In this document: one piece after another, positions 22,752 through 31,902 of the stretch
How the letters are laid out: each line of letters starts with the position of its first letter
Numbering within the stretch: the stretch's first letter is position 1
Assembly: GCA_017429945.1 (NCBI GenBank)
Contig: JAFRNY010000026.1
Location: forward strand, 1 to 64,000
Direction of reading: 5' to 3'
From: Bacteroidaceae bacterium
Lineage (GTDB): Bacteria > Bacteroidota > Bacteroidia > Bacteroidales > Bacteroidaceae
DNA length: 64,000 nt
The notes under the pieces: model-generated
What the model was told of the DNA's origin: nothing
Databases searched by the model: none
The model's input: only the letters and a program-made list of their open reading frames with translations
Made by a program: the position numbers and the translations under genes

Positions 22752-24332
22752 ATGGTAAAGAACATTATCAACATCAGCTGTCTCATAGCTCTTCTGACGT
22801 GCGCTACGGCCTGCCGGAAGAGCCCCGAGCGTTGGCATATAGGAGTGTCGCAGTGCTCCGAGGACATTTGGCGCGACAAGCTCAACAGCGAGCTGCGCAT
22901 GGGAGCGTACGCTCATGAGGGCGTAGAGCTGCTCTTCGCCTCGGCCGACGACAGCGACGAGCGCCAACTGCAACAGATAGATTCGCTCGTGAACGCCGGC
23001 ATCGACCTCCTGATCGTGGCCCCCAATCAGATGGCCACCATCTCGCCGGCCATCGACCGCGCCTATGACCGCGGCGTCCCTGTAATCGTGTATGAGCGTA
23101 AGACCAACTCGCGCAAGTTCACGGCTTATATGGGCGCCGACAATCACTTGATGGGGCGCGAGATGGGTGAATTTGTGGCCACCCGCCTGAAGGGACAGGG
23201 CCGTGTGCTTGAAGTGACAGGCCTTAAAGGCTCTTCGCCGGCCATCGAGCGTCACGAAGGTTTTGTTGAGGCCATCAGCCATCATCCGGGCATCACACTT
23301 GTTGCAAGCCTGCAAGGCGATTGGACAGAAGCCAGCGGCTACGACGCCGTGAAACAATTCGACGGCGACTTAAGCTCCATTGATTTCGTCTTCGGGCAGA
23401 ACGACCGTATGGCCGTAGGGGCCCGGCGAGCCTTACAGGAAATCGGATGCGACGCTCTGTTCTGCGGAATCGACGGACTGCCAGGCACCGATGGCGGTAT
23501 AGCCTGCGTGCGCGACAGCATTCTCGAAGCCTCATACATTTACCCCACACACGGCGATGAGGTGCTTGAACTGGCACTCTCAATACTCGGTGGAGAAGCC
23601 TATTCCAAAGAGACTCCTTTGCGAGGAGCCCTCGTCACGCGCCAGAATGCCAACGTTCTGCTCCTTCAGGCCGAAGAGATGGAGAGGCAGACGGCCCAGG
23701 TGGACCGCCTGCACGATATGGCCAGCAGTTATTTCGCCCGCCTCAATCAGCAACGGTGGCTAACGGTGTTGGCCTGCTGTGTCATCGGCCTGTTGCTCAT
23801 AGCCATCGCGCTCTTCTATCTCTACCATCGCGGACAAGTCAACATTCGGCGTGAGCGCGTGCTCAACAACTTGTGGAACCTGGAACGCCTTGCCGAGGAC
23901 ACAGAGACGGCCACCGATGCTCCTGCCGCCGAAGGCGCGGCACAGGCTGATGAAGAGACTCCTGCCGCCGACATAAACTCTGAGGTTTCAGAAGCCGAAG
24001 AGCCTGTTGAGGCAGAGCCATCGCCATTCATCTTGCGCTTCCGCGAGGTCGTGGAGCGGAATATGGGCAACAGCGAACTGAGCGTCGAAGACCTGGCGTC
24101 GGAGATGAATCTCAGTCGCGTGCAACTCTATCGGAAAGTGAAAGCCATCACGGGCAGCTCGCCTGTGGAACTGCTGCGCACCGCACGCCTCAACCGTGGC
24201 CACCAGCTGCTGCTGACAACCGACAAGACCGTCTCTGAAGTCGCCTATGCCGTAGGCTTCTCGGCACCGGCTTATTTCACTAAATGCTTCAAAGACGAGT
24301 TCGGTTTTGTGCCAGGCGAGGTAAGGAAGTGA
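22752..24332 (+). CDS. Membrane-spanning one-component regulator: sugar-binding PBP domain, TM helix, AraC domain
   Basis: A 526-residue protein. An N-terminal signal or lipoprotein segment ends near C21. A LacI/RbsB-type periplasmic sugar-binding domain (about 28-300) has DRGVPVIVYERK and FGQNDRMAVGARRAL. One transmembrane helix (about 336-358) and an acidic linker follow, then an AraC DNA-binding domain (about 426-526) with LSRVQLYRKVKAITGSSP and VGFSAPAYFTKCFKDEFG. In Bacteroides fructan loci the comparable regulator is a hybrid two-component system with kinase and receiver domains. Here both are missing, so signalling must pass directly through the membrane. It lies upstream of the first susCD operon and is a paralogue of the regulator at 35114. 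Confidence 0.88.
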   Translation: MVKNIINISCLIALLTCATACRKSPERWHIGVSQCSEDIWRDKLNSELRMGAYAHEGVELLFASADDSDERQLQQIDSLVNAGIDLLIVAPNQMATISPAIDRAYDRGVPVIVYERKTNSRKFTAYMGADNHLMGREMGEFVATRLKGQGRVLEVTGLKGSSPAIERHEGFVEAISHHPGITLVASLQGDWTEASGYDAVKQFDGDLSSIDFVFGQNDRMAVGARRALQEIGCDALFCGIDGLPGTDGGIACVRDSILEASYIYPTHGDEVLELALSILGGEAYSKETPLRGALVTRQNANVLLLQAEEMERQTAQVDRLHDMASSYFARLNQQRWLTVLACCVIGLLLIAIALFYLYHRGQVNIRRERVLNNLWNLERLAEDTETATDAPAAEGAAQADEETPAADINSEVSEAEEPVEAEPSPFILRFREVVERNMGNSELSVEDLASEMNLSRVQLYRKVKAITGSSPVELLRTARLNRGHQLLLTTDKTVSEVAYAVGFSAPAYFTKCFKDEFGFVPGEVRK

Positions 24333-24471
24333 AAACAGCCGTCGCCACGATTTCCGGCTCTGCTGCCAGCCAATAACCCCTCCCTCAAGGACATTGGAGC
24401 GGGGGGCTGCTCCTTCAGGTGGCCTGCCCGCTTGACGCTTCAGCCGCCATAAGACGCAAACCAATAAGAAT
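24333..24471. other. Gap downstream of regulator 1; weak hairpin only
   Basis: No gene is visible. GGAGC and GCTCC around 24394-24412 form a short GC-rich stem with no T tract, which may be a weak terminator for the regulator. Confidence 0.35.
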
Positions 24472-24526
24472 CGTTCATCCTTTTGTAAATTTGTTGCATC
24501 GAAACAAATATTCAAGAGGATGAACG
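24472..24526 (+). promoter_or_regulatory. 55-bp operator-like element upstream of susC-1
   Basis: It begins CGTTC and ends GAACG, with the core TGTTGCAnnGAAACAAAT at positions 21-38 of the element. An element of identical length and layout lies at 45014-45068 before the exo-fructanase; 39 of 55 positions agree by hand alignment. The flanks also form a dyad of about 20 bp (24466-24485 with 24513-24532). It sits 24 bp upstream of a -7 box, the right place for an AraC-type activator. Confidence 0.65.
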
Positions 24527-24550
24527 ATTCTTTTAATACGCGTATATGAT

Positions 24551-24558
24551 TATTTTTG
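24551..24558 (+). promoter_or_regulatory. Promoter -7 box of susC-1 operon
   Basis: TATTTTTG fits TAnnTTTG, 51 bp upstream of the ATG at 24610. Confidence 0.55.
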
Positions 24559-24609
24559 ACCTTTGCGCCAGCAAAACAACAAAATCATTCACTTTTTAAC
24601 CTAACAACA

Positions 24610-27600
24610 ATGCAAAAGCTAAGACGATTGTTGATGAGCCTCGCGCTCATTCTTGCTGGCACAACGCTTTGGGCGCAGCAAGTAGAAATCCACGGCACCG
24701 TGCTCGACGACCTCAAGGAGAGCCTGCCCGGTGCTACGGTTAAAGAAAAAGGCAACGAGAGCAACGGCACGCTGACCGATATGGACGGCCAGTTCACGCT
24801 GAAGGTCTCTAAGGGAGCCACGCTGGTGTTCTCCTTTATGGGTTTCGAGACCCAGGAGGTGATTGCCAAGGATGGCATGACGGTCACGATGGGCGAGAAC
24901 GTAGCCGACATGAACGAACTCGTGGTCGTAGGTTATCAGGTACAGCGCAAGGCCGACTTGACGGGCGCTGTAGCCGTGATGGACATGAAAGCTCCGATGA
25001 GCGAGAGCGATCCCAACGTCTTGAACTCCATGCAGGGCAAGCTGGCCGGCGTTGACATCGTCACGGACGCAGCTCCCGGCGGTGGCGGCTCGAGCATCCG
25101 CGTGCGTGGTATGAGCACGGTCAACGCGACGAACCCGCTCTACGTCATCGACGGTGTGGCCACGAACGAGAACCTCAACTCGCTGAATGCAGCCGACATC
25201 GAGTCGATTCAGGTGTTGAAGGATGCCTCCTCGGCCTCAATCTACGGTTCGCGCGCCGCCAACGGCGTAATCATCATTACCACTAAGAAAGGCAAGGAAG
25301 GCAAGATGGCCATCAACGTGAACTACAATGCAGCTGTGCAGACCGTGGCCCGGACGTTCGATATGCTCAACGCCGCTCAGTGGGGACAAGCCTACTGGCA
25401 GGCTGCCGCCAACGACGGCATCGCGCCCATCGCTGCAGCTGGCCTTTACGGCACAGGCGCTACACCGCAGCTCGTGGACAACGTGGCAGGCATCGCGACA
25501 GCCGACACCGACTGGCAGAAGCAGGTCTACAGTTCAGCCTGGACTCACAACCTCTCGGCTTCAATCTCCAATGCCAGCGACAAAGGCTCCTATCTCTTCT
25601 CGGCCAATTACGTGAATCAGGACGGTCTGATGGACCAGACCTTCTACAAGCGCATCTCGGCCCGCGTCAACTCGACTTACAATTTCAATAAGTATATACG
25701 CGTGGGCGAGAACCTGATGATAGCCAAGTGGGACGACCGTGGAGCTGCCACCAGCGACGACCGCGGTATTCCTTACTCGGCCATGCGCCAGCACCCAGCC
25801 ATGCCCGTCTATTCGGCTCCCGGCGTCTTCGCTGATGCCGTTGAGATGCTGGGCTCTGACATCGACAACCCCGTACAGACGCTCTACAACGCCCGCGACA
25901 ACCAAAACTCGTCGTGGCGCATCTTCGGCAACGCCTTCCTCGAGGTGATGCCCGTGAAAGGCCTTACGCTGAAGAGCAACATCGGCATAGAGCACCTGCA
26001 GTTCCTCAACAAGACCCTTACCCGCAACGTCCGTGCCGGCGACGACATCAACAACCGCGCCGTCAGCCGCGGCTACGGCCAGGGCGACACCTGGACGTGG
26101 ACCAACACGGCCAACTACCTCTTCAACATCGGCGAGAACAACCACTTCACCGTCCTGGCCGGTTCAGAGGCTATCAAATATGTCTTCGAGGATGTCTCCG
26201 CTATGCGTAAGGGCTATGCTTTCGAGGATGCCAACTACATGCAGATCGGTTCGGGCTCTACCGTAGCTGCCAATGGCGGTGGCAAGCAGGAGTGGGCGCT
26301 CTTCTCGCTCTTCGGCAAGATCGACTACAACTTCGCCGACCGCTATCTGCTCAGCGCTACCATCCGTCGCGATGCTACCTCGCGTCTGGGCAAGGACAAC
26401 AACTCGGGCGTATTCCCCGCCTTCTCCGGTGCTTGGCGCATCAGCGAGGAGATGTTCTGGCCGCAGAACAGCTACGTCGAGAACGTGAAGATCCGCGCCG
26501 CTTGGGGTCAGAACGGTAACTCGGCTATCGACAACAACTATGCCGCCTTCTCGACCTACGTCTATGACATCGGTAACGGCGCCTACGACCTCAACGGAAC
26601 GGGCTCCAGCACCATCAGCGGTATCAAGGTGCTCACGACGGGTAACCCCAACCTGAAGTGGGAGACGACTACCCAGACCAACATCGGTCTCGACGCCTAC
26701 CTCTTCAACGGCTCCGTCAACCTGACACTCGACTACTACTGGAAGAACACCAAGGACATGATCACCGTTCCGCCCGTGCTCAGCGTAGCCGGCGAGAATG
26801 CCTATAAGTACATGAACACCGGTACGATGAAGAACCACGGCTTCGAGGCTAATCTCGGCTACCACTCGCCCCAGTACGGCGACTTCTCGTGGGAGGGTTC
26901 GCTCAATTTCTCGATGTACCGCAACAAGCTCGTCAAGCTCAACGACGAGGTGGCCGTCATCGGCGGCGACTGGCGCCTCATCGAGGGCCAGCCCATGGGC
27001 GTCTACTACGGCTACGTCTGCGACGGCATCTCCCAGAACGCTGACCAGGTCAGCAACGCCGCCATTCAGGAAGGCAAAGGCATTGGCCGCCTGCGCTATC
27101 GCGACATCACGGGCGATGGCGTTGTCAACGAGGACGACCGCTGCATCATCGGCGATCCCAACCCCGACTTCGGTCTTGGCCTGAACCTCTCTGCTTCGTA
27201 CAAGAACTGGACACTCTCGGCTTTCTTCTCGGGCGAGTTTGGCTTCGACATCTACAACGGCACGCGCAAGCAGTTGGAGTTCATGACCTACGGCAACTTC
27301 TACACAAACCGCGGCGCAAGTGTCCTCGATGCTTGGACGCCGCAGAACACGAGCGCCTCGATTCCTGCCCTAACCACCGTCGACGACAACAACGAGACGC
27401 GCATGAGCACCTATTTCATGGAAGACGGCTCTTACATGAAGTGCAAATATCTGAAGCTGGCATATCGCTTCGACCAGCCTTGGATGGCTAAAGCCGGCAT
27501 CACAGGCCTCAACGCCTACGCACAGGTCGACAACCTCTTCACCATCACCGGCTACAAGGGCCTCGACCCCGAAGTGCCCCTCGCAGCCTATGGCGCACGC

Positions 27601-27663
27601 ATCGACAATGGTCCCTACCCCCGTGCCCGCACCTTCTCCGTGGGTGTGAACCTCTCTTTCTAA
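24610..27663 (+). CDS. SusC-like TonB-dependent outer-membrane transporter (fructan locus, system 1)
   Basis: A transporter of about 1017 residues for oligosaccharide import. A signal peptide (RRLLMSLALILAGTTLWAQ) precedes a carboxypeptidase-regulatory-like domain (about 22-95, VEIHGTVLDDL). A TonB-box-like segment (NELVVVGYQVQRKADLTGAV) and the plug (SIRVRGMSTVNATNPLYVIDG, then ASIYGSRAANGVIIITTKKG) follow, then a 22-strand barrel ending in hydrophobic FSVGVNLSF. The ATG at 24610 is chosen over an upstream TTG because it starts the signal peptide and matches the start of the second SusC. The first 25 or so codons are nearly identical in DNA to those of the paralogue at 36846. susD follows after 46 bp. 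Confidence 0.95.
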   Translation: MQKLRRLLMSLALILAGTTLWAQQVEIHGTVLDDLKESLPGATVKEKGNESNGTLTDMDGQFTLKVSKGATLVFSFMGFETQEVIAKDGMTVTMGENVADMNELVVVGYQVQRKADLTGAVAVMDMKAPMSESDPNVLNSMQGKLAGVDIVTDAAPGGGGSSIRVRGMSTVNATNPLYVIDGVATNENLNSLNAADIESIQVLKDASSASIYGSRAANGVIIITTKKGKEGKMAINVNYNAAVQTVARTFDMLNAAQWGQAYWQAAANDGIAPIAAAGLYGTGATPQLVDNVAGIATADTDWQKQVYSSAWTHNLSASISNASDKGSYLFSANYVNQDGLMDQTFYKRISARVNSTYNFNKYIRVGENLMIAKWDDRGAATSDDRGIPYSAMRQHPAMPVYSAPGVFADAVEMLGSDIDNPVQTLYNARDNQNSSWRIFGNAFLEVMPVKGLTLKSNIGIEHLQFLNKTLTRNVRAGDDINNRAVSRGYGQGDTWTWTNTANYLFNIGENNHFTVLAGSEAIKYVFEDVSAMRKGYAFEDANYMQIGSGSTVAANGGGKQEWALFSLFGKIDYNFADRYLLSATIRRDATSRLGKDNNSGVFPAFSGAWRISEEMFWPQNSYVENVKIRAAWGQNGNSAIDNNYAAFSTYVYDIGNGAYDLNGTGSSTISGIKVLTTGNPNLKWETTTQTNIGLDAYLFNGSVNLTLDYYWKNTKDMITVPPVLSVAGENAYKYMNTGTMKNHGFEANLGYHSPQYGDFSWEGSLNFSMYRNKLVKLNDEVAVIGGDWRLIEGQPMGVYYGYVCDGISQNADQVSNAAIQEGKGIGRLRYRDITGDGVVNEDDRCIIGDPNPDFGLGLNLSASYKNWTLSAFFSGEFGFDIYNGTRKQLEFMTYGNFYTNRGASVLDAWTPQNTSASIPALTTVDDNNETRMSTYFMEDGSYMKCKYLKLAYRFDQPWMAKAGITGLNAYAQVDNLFTITGYKGLDPEVPLAAYGARIDNGPYPRARTFSVGVNLSF

Positions 27664-27709
27664 TTCGTAAATTCTCAAATCATAATTCATAATTGTCAAT
27701 AGAATCATT
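27664..27709. repeat. AATTCATAATT-type spacer before susD-1
   Basis: An AT-rich spacer built from AATTCATAATT-like units and ending ATCATT before the ATG. Related spacers occur at 29405-29444 and 41719-41766, each before a lipoprotein gene of this locus. Confidence 0.7.
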
Positions 27710-29404
27710 ATGAAAACAATATATAAGCTTTTCTCTCTCGGTTGTGTTTGTTGCTGTATCACAGCAACCCTCACCTCCTGCAACGATTTGCTCGACACCG
27801 TCCCGCAGGGGCAGTTCACGGCCGAGCAGCTCGACGAGAGCTCTGTCGAAGGTCTGCTTGCATCGGCCTACGCTGGCCTCGAGGCTCACTTCTACGGCAA
27901 CAACGAGGCCTTCGCAGGCCCCTCCACAAACTGGATTTTCGACGTCCGCTCTGACGATGCCTACAAAGGCGGCGGCGGCACGGGCATGGAAGAAAACATC
28001 CACCTGCTCGAGGTCAGCGAGATCAACAGCGACAATATCAGCTGCCTCAACAAGTGGCAGAACAACTATTATGCTATCAGCCGCGTTCACAATGCCATGC
28101 TCGCACTGCAGCAAGCAAGCGGCGTGGCTACGGCCGACCAGCTCATGGGTGAGCTCAAGACCCTGCGCGCCTGGTACTACTTCGATCTCATCCGCATCTT
28201 TGAGCGCATTCCTTATTTCACCGAGAACGAGGACGTTAACACGAAGACTAACACCGAGTACACGCGCGACGAGATTTTTGAGTTTATCAAGCGCGACCTT
28301 CGCGAAGCTATCGAAGTGCTACCCGCTCAGAAAAGCACCGTCGGCCGCATCACCCGCACGACCGCCCAGGCCATCATGGCTAAGGTGTGCGCCTTCACCA
28401 GCTCGTGGGAAGACGTGAAGAACTACGCCGATGCCGTCATCAAGAGTGGCCAGTACAGCCTCTTCCAGAACTTCGGTGACATCTCCAAGACCGCCTTCAA
28501 CAACGGTTCGGAGAGCATCTTCGCCCTCCAATGCTCAACGGCCAACGACAATGCCCACATCAACTGGTGCAACCTGCTCAACTGCACTTATTCCGACGGC
28601 AATCTCTATGGTACGGGCGACGATTTCTTCTACGGCTCGCAGAATCTGGTCAACGCCTTCCGCACAAATCCTGAGAACGGCCTACCGCTCCTGGATGGCA
28701 CCTTCAACAAGGTCAACGTCACCGAGAACTACGATGGCACCCTCGACCCGCGCCTCGACTTCACCGTCGGCCGCATAGGTTTCCCCTGGCGTGGCCACAC
28801 CTACACACAGGGCTGGTGCCGTGCCTACGATGTCTACGGCGAATTCTCCAACAAGAAGGCTTGGCCTGCTCCCGAGGATGCACTGGCTGCTTGGCCTTGG
28901 GGCGCCAACTCGCTCAACTACATGTTCATCCGCTATGCCGACATCCTGCTGCTGAAGGCTGAGGCTCTCGTTGAGCTCGCCGCTGGAACAAATGCCGCTA
29001 CGGACGAAGGGCTCGTCGAGGCTCGCGATCTGGTCAATCAGGTTCGCCAGCGCGCTGCCAACAGCGTCGACGGCAGCTACTCGCCCGTCGACCTTGACCC
29101 CTCTAAGGCTGACTACTTCGTAGGCCTCTATCCCACCGATTGGGATGGCAACCTCTATTGGACGAAGGAGCGCGCACGCATGGCTGTCCGCTTCGAGCGT
29201 CGTCTGGAACTCGCCCTCGAAGGCAACCGATGGTTCGACCTCGTGCGCTGGGGCAACGATTATCTGCTCTCGACAATGAACACCTACATGAGCGAAGAAG
29301 CCGCCCTCCGTCCCTACTACAACGGCCGCAGCGTTACCGCCGCTGAAATCTTCCTGCCCATCCACGTCGACGAGGTTGACAACAGCAACGGACTCTACAA
29401 ATAA
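27710..29404 (+). CDS. SusD-like surface glycan-binding lipoprotein (system 1)
   Basis: A 564-residue RagB/SusD-family lipoprotein that caps the SusC barrel and binds fructan. The lipoprotein signal ends at LTSC with C24. Typical features follow: NDLLDTVPQGQ at the start of the mature protein, TPR-like helices with LRAWYYFDLIRIFERIPYF, and a C-terminal ERRLELALEGNRWFDLVRW motif. The signal peptide contains the Cys-rich string GCVCCCITA shared with other lipoproteins of this locus, and its DNA holds the dyad GTTGCTGT-ATC-ACAGCAAC (27750-27768). Confidence 0.95.
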   Translation: MKTIYKLFSLGCVCCCITATLTSCNDLLDTVPQGQFTAEQLDESSVEGLLASAYAGLEAHFYGNNEAFAGPSTNWIFDVRSDDAYKGGGGTGMEENIHLLEVSEINSDNISCLNKWQNNYYAISRVHNAMLALQQASGVATADQLMGELKTLRAWYYFDLIRIFERIPYFTENEDVNTKTNTEYTRDEIFEFIKRDLREAIEVLPAQKSTVGRITRTTAQAIMAKVCAFTSSWEDVKNYADAVIKSGQYSLFQNFGDISKTAFNNGSESIFALQCSTANDNAHINWCNLLNCTYSDGNLYGTGDDFFYGSQNLVNAFRTNPENGLPLLDGTFNKVNVTENYDGTLDPRLDFTVGRIGFPWRGHTYTQGWCRAYDVYGEFSNKKAWPAPEDALAAWPWGANSLNYMFIRYADILLLKAEALVELAAGTNAATDEGLVEARDLVNQVRQRAANSVDGSYSPVDLDPSKADYFVGLYPTDWDGNLYWTKERARMAVRFERRLELALEGNRWFDLVRWGNDYLLSTMNTYMSEEAALRPYYNGRSVTAAEIFLPIHVDEVDNSNGLYK

Positions 29405-29444
29405 TTCATAATTCTCAATTCATAATTCATAATTAAGAATCATT
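29405..29444. repeat. AATTCATAATT-type spacer before the binding-protein gene
   Basis: Several AATTCATAATT-like units end in AATCATT directly before the ATG at 29445, matching the spacers at 27664 and 41719. Confidence 0.7.
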
Positions 29445-31451
29445 ATGAAAGCACTACATAAATTCCTCATCCTCGGTTGTGTTTGTTGCGGTATCACAGC
29501 AGCACTATCTTCATGCTCCGATGTTGAGTACGAAGCAGCCACTTACAGCGAGGCTGTCCGCAACCTCATCTACGACAACCCGCAAGGCACGCGCCAGGTG
29601 ACTCTCCGCTGGGACAACCCCACTATGGCCGGACAGTCGGGCGTACAGATTATCAAGGACAACATCGATGTCACCAACATCGACGAGGTCGTCAACAGCT
29701 ATCTCATCAAGAAAGCGCCCACGAACGTCGACGTAGCCTATACCGTCAAGGCCCGCTACAGCGACGGCCGCGTCAGCGAGGGTCAGACCGTCCGCTTCAA
29801 CATCGCTTACGAAGCGAAGAAGAGCGCAGGCATGGTGGCCATGCTCGTGCCTGACGACTATGAGCAGAGCGCCGATGAGAAAGATGCCGTGGCTTGGTTC
29901 CAGAAGAACTATGTCGCCACGGGCAAGGGCACGCTCGTCACGCCCTCGACAATCGACGCCCTCGACCACGAGCAGCAGACAGGCTGCTGGGTCATGTGCG
30001 ACCGCATCGGCATCGAGCGCGGATGGCAGAACCTGCCCGGCGGTCTGGCTGCTGACGAGACCATCAACGCCCTTAAGGCTTTCTGCGAAGATGGCGGCAA
30101 CCTCTTCCTGACCAACCACGCCACGCAGCTCACCGTGGCCGTAGGCCGCATCGCTGAAGCCTACGCCCCCGGCATCTACGGCAATGGCGAAGGCGGTCCG
30201 AACCCCGACATCTGGGGCTCGCAGCCAGTCATCGGCAACGCCGAAGGTCAGATTTACGACCATAGCGGCCACGACATCTATCGCGGCATGACCTTCACGA
30301 GCGGCCTCTACGAGCGCGCCATCTACTGCTTCGAGAGCGCCGGTGTAAAGGGCGACCACAACTGCATGTGGGACCTCAACGCCTATGGCCTCGCCCCCAA
30401 CCCCAACGTCGTGAAGGCTTGGGAGGACCTCACCAACAGCCACGTGCTCGGCACCTGGAACCACGTCGTGGACTACTGCTGCGCCGGCATCATCGATTTC
30501 GATCCCACCACGACCTTCGCCGGACGCATCCTCGCCGTGGGCCTCGCAGCCTACGAGTGGAACATCGGCGGCACCAACGAGAAGCAGGACCAGCTGGAAC
30601 GTTTCACCAGCAACTGCCTCAGCTACGTCAGCACGCCTGCCGAGCAGAAGGTGGCTATGCTCGTGGCTAACGACTACGAGCAGAGCGCCGATGAGAAAGA
30701 TGCCGTGGCTTGGTTCACCCGCACATTCGTCGATGCAGGCAAAGGCATAGTCATCACCCCCGCCACCATCGACCAGCTCGACATCGAGCAGAACCCCATG
30801 TGCTGGGTCATGTGCGACCGCATCGGCATCGAGCGCGGATGGCAGAACCTGCCAGGAGGCCTGGCTGCTGACGAGACCATCAACGCCCTGAAGGCCTTTG
30901 CTGCCGACGGCGGCAACCTCCTGCTGACCAACCACGCCACGCAGCTCACCGTGGCCGTAGGCCGAATCGCCGAAGCCTACGCTCCCGGCATCTACGGCAA
31001 TGGCGATGGCGGTCCGAACCCCGACATCTGGGGCTCGCAGCCAGTCATCGGCAACGCCGAAGGCCAGATCTACGACCACAGTGGCCACGACATCTATTGG
31101 GGCATGGACTACGTCAGCGGCCTCTACGAGCGCGCCATCTACTGCTTCGAGGGCGCCGGCGTAAAGGGCGACCACAACTGCATGTGGGACCTCAACGCCT
31201 ATGGCCTCGCTCCCAACCCCAACGTCGTGAAGGCTTGGGAGGACCTCACCAACAGCACCGTCCTCGGCACATGGAACCACGTCGTGGACTACTGCTGCGC
31301 CGGCATCATCGACTTCGCTCCCACCACGACCTTCGCCGGACGCATCCTCGCCGTGGGCCTCGCAGCCTACGAGTGGAACATCGGCGGCACCAACGAGAAG
31401 CAGGGTCAGTTGGAGCGCTTCACCCAGAACTGCATCAGCTATCTTAAATAG
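29445..31451 (+). CDS. Surface glycan-binding lipoprotein with two tandem DUF4960 domains
   Basis: A 668-residue lipoprotein (signal ending LSSC, C24). An Ig-like domain of about 100 residues (29-125) precedes two near-identical domains at about 131-396 and 403-668. Both contain DEKDAVAWF, CWVMCDRIGIERGWQN, GGLAADETINALKAF, LLTNHATQLTVAVGRIAEAY or a close variant, and NPDIWGSQPVIGNAEGQ. The domains fit the DUF4960 family of fructan loci, of which the levan-binding protein BT1761 is the comparison I recall. Most binding proteins of this type have one copy; this one has two, 272 residues apart. It is the third gene of the first susCD operon, and a terminator follows. Confidence 0.85.
   Translation: MKALHKFLILGCVCCGITAALSSCSDVEYEAATYSEAVRNLIYDNPQGTRQVTLRWDNPTMAGQSGVQIIKDNIDVTNIDEVVNSYLIKKAPTNVDVAYTVKARYSDGRVSEGQTVRFNIAYEAKKSAGMVAMLVPDDYEQSADEKDAVAWFQKNYVATGKGTLVTPSTIDALDHEQQTGCWVMCDRIGIERGWQNLPGGLAADETINALKAFCEDGGNLFLTNHATQLTVAVGRIAEAYAPGIYGNGEGGPNPDIWGSQPVIGNAEGQIYDHSGHDIYRGMTFTSGLYERAIYCFESAGVKGDHNCMWDLNAYGLAPNPNVVKAWEDLTNSHVLGTWNHVVDYCCAGIIDFDPTTTFAGRILAVGLAAYEWNIGGTNEKQDQLERFTSNCLSYVSTPAEQKVAMLVANDYEQSADEKDAVAWFTRTFVDAGKGIVITPATIDQLDIEQNPMCWVMCDRIGIERGWQNLPGGLAADETINALKAFAADGGNLLLTNHATQLTVAVGRIAEAYAPGIYGNGDGGPNPDIWGSQPVIGNAEGQIYDHSGHDIYWGMDYVSGLYERAIYCFEGAGVKGDHNCMWDLNAYGLAPNPNVVKAWEDLTNSTVLGTWNHVVDYCCAGIIDFAPTTTFAGRILAVGLAAYEWNIGGTNEKQGQLERFTQNCISYLK
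29835..31451 (+). repeat. Direct tandem duplication, 816-bp unit, inside the DUF4960 gene
   Basis: Copy 1 runs 29835-30650 and copy 2 from 30651 to the gene end, offset by exactly 816 bp (272 codons). Long identical DNA runs over both copies show that the duplication is recent. Confidence 0.92.
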
Positions 31452-31503
31452 ACCCTCTCCCCCAGAACTGAAGAAGTCTTTAAGATACTAATCTTTAACA
31501 CAC

Positions 31504-31534
31504 AAAGGCAGGAGGCCACGAGCCCCCTGCCTTT
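31504..31534 (+). terminator. Intrinsic terminator of the susCD-1 operon
   Basis: AAAGGCAGG and CCTGCCTTT pair across a 13-nt loop, followed by a run of six T. It lies 53 bp after the stop of the DUF4960 gene. Confidence 0.85.
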
Positions 31535-31628
31535 TTTCGCATCCACCCCGCAAGGTCCATATCCCTCTGCCTGTCACCAAAACATCTTCGCCCTGACAAC
31601 AACAGTTTTCATATCAGAATAAATCTTT

Positions 31629-31687
31629 ATAGCACGACGTGACGTGATCACGTAACGTTGTGACGTGACCACGTCACAACGTGCTAT
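31629..31687. repeat. Nested palindrome cluster of CACGTCAC/GTGACGTG units
   Basis: Outer arms (31629-31646 and 31670-31687) match at 16 of 18 positions as an inverted repeat. Inside lies a perfect 13-2-13 palindrome at 31655-31682 (ACGTTGTGACGTG-AC-CACGTCACAACGT) and a 12-bp palindrome ACGTGATCACGT at 31642-31653. The palindromes overlap and could form alternative hairpins. It lies between the susCD-1 terminator and the GH32 promoter. Confidence 0.9.
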
Positions 31688-31858
31688 GAAGAAGTATTCC
31701 TACATGATATGGGAATAGAGTCTGCAAGATAAGGAATTAATGATGATAAGAAAACAGGAATGGGGAGAGAGGGGCACGCAAGGTAGTACCACTAAATGTT
31801 GAACGTTTTTTTGATAAGATTGAAACAAATTTTATCGGCGGGTATGAGTTATATTTAT

Positions 31859-31866
31859 TACCTTTG
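31859..31866 (+). promoter_or_regulatory. Promoter -7 box of the LamG-GH32 gene
   Basis: TACCTTTG fits TAnnTTTG, 37 bp upstream of the ATG. A GAAACAAAT core like that in the 55-bp elements lies at 31822-31830, but without the conserved flanks. Confidence 0.6.
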
Positions 31867-31902
31867 CAGCCGGAAATGATTAATCACACCTATTAAACAA
31901 CT

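Noticed and set aside
24556..24609. Upstream TTG start for susC-1
   Set aside because: It overlaps the -7 promoter box and adds residues before a good signal peptide; the paralogue starts at the equivalent of 24610.
29511..31280. Long minus-strand ORF (589 codons) opposite the DUF4960 gene
   Set aside because: Shadow of the GC-rich plus-strand gene. The product is Val/Ala/Asp-rich low-complexity sequence with no domain, and the plus strand is a clear lipoprotein.
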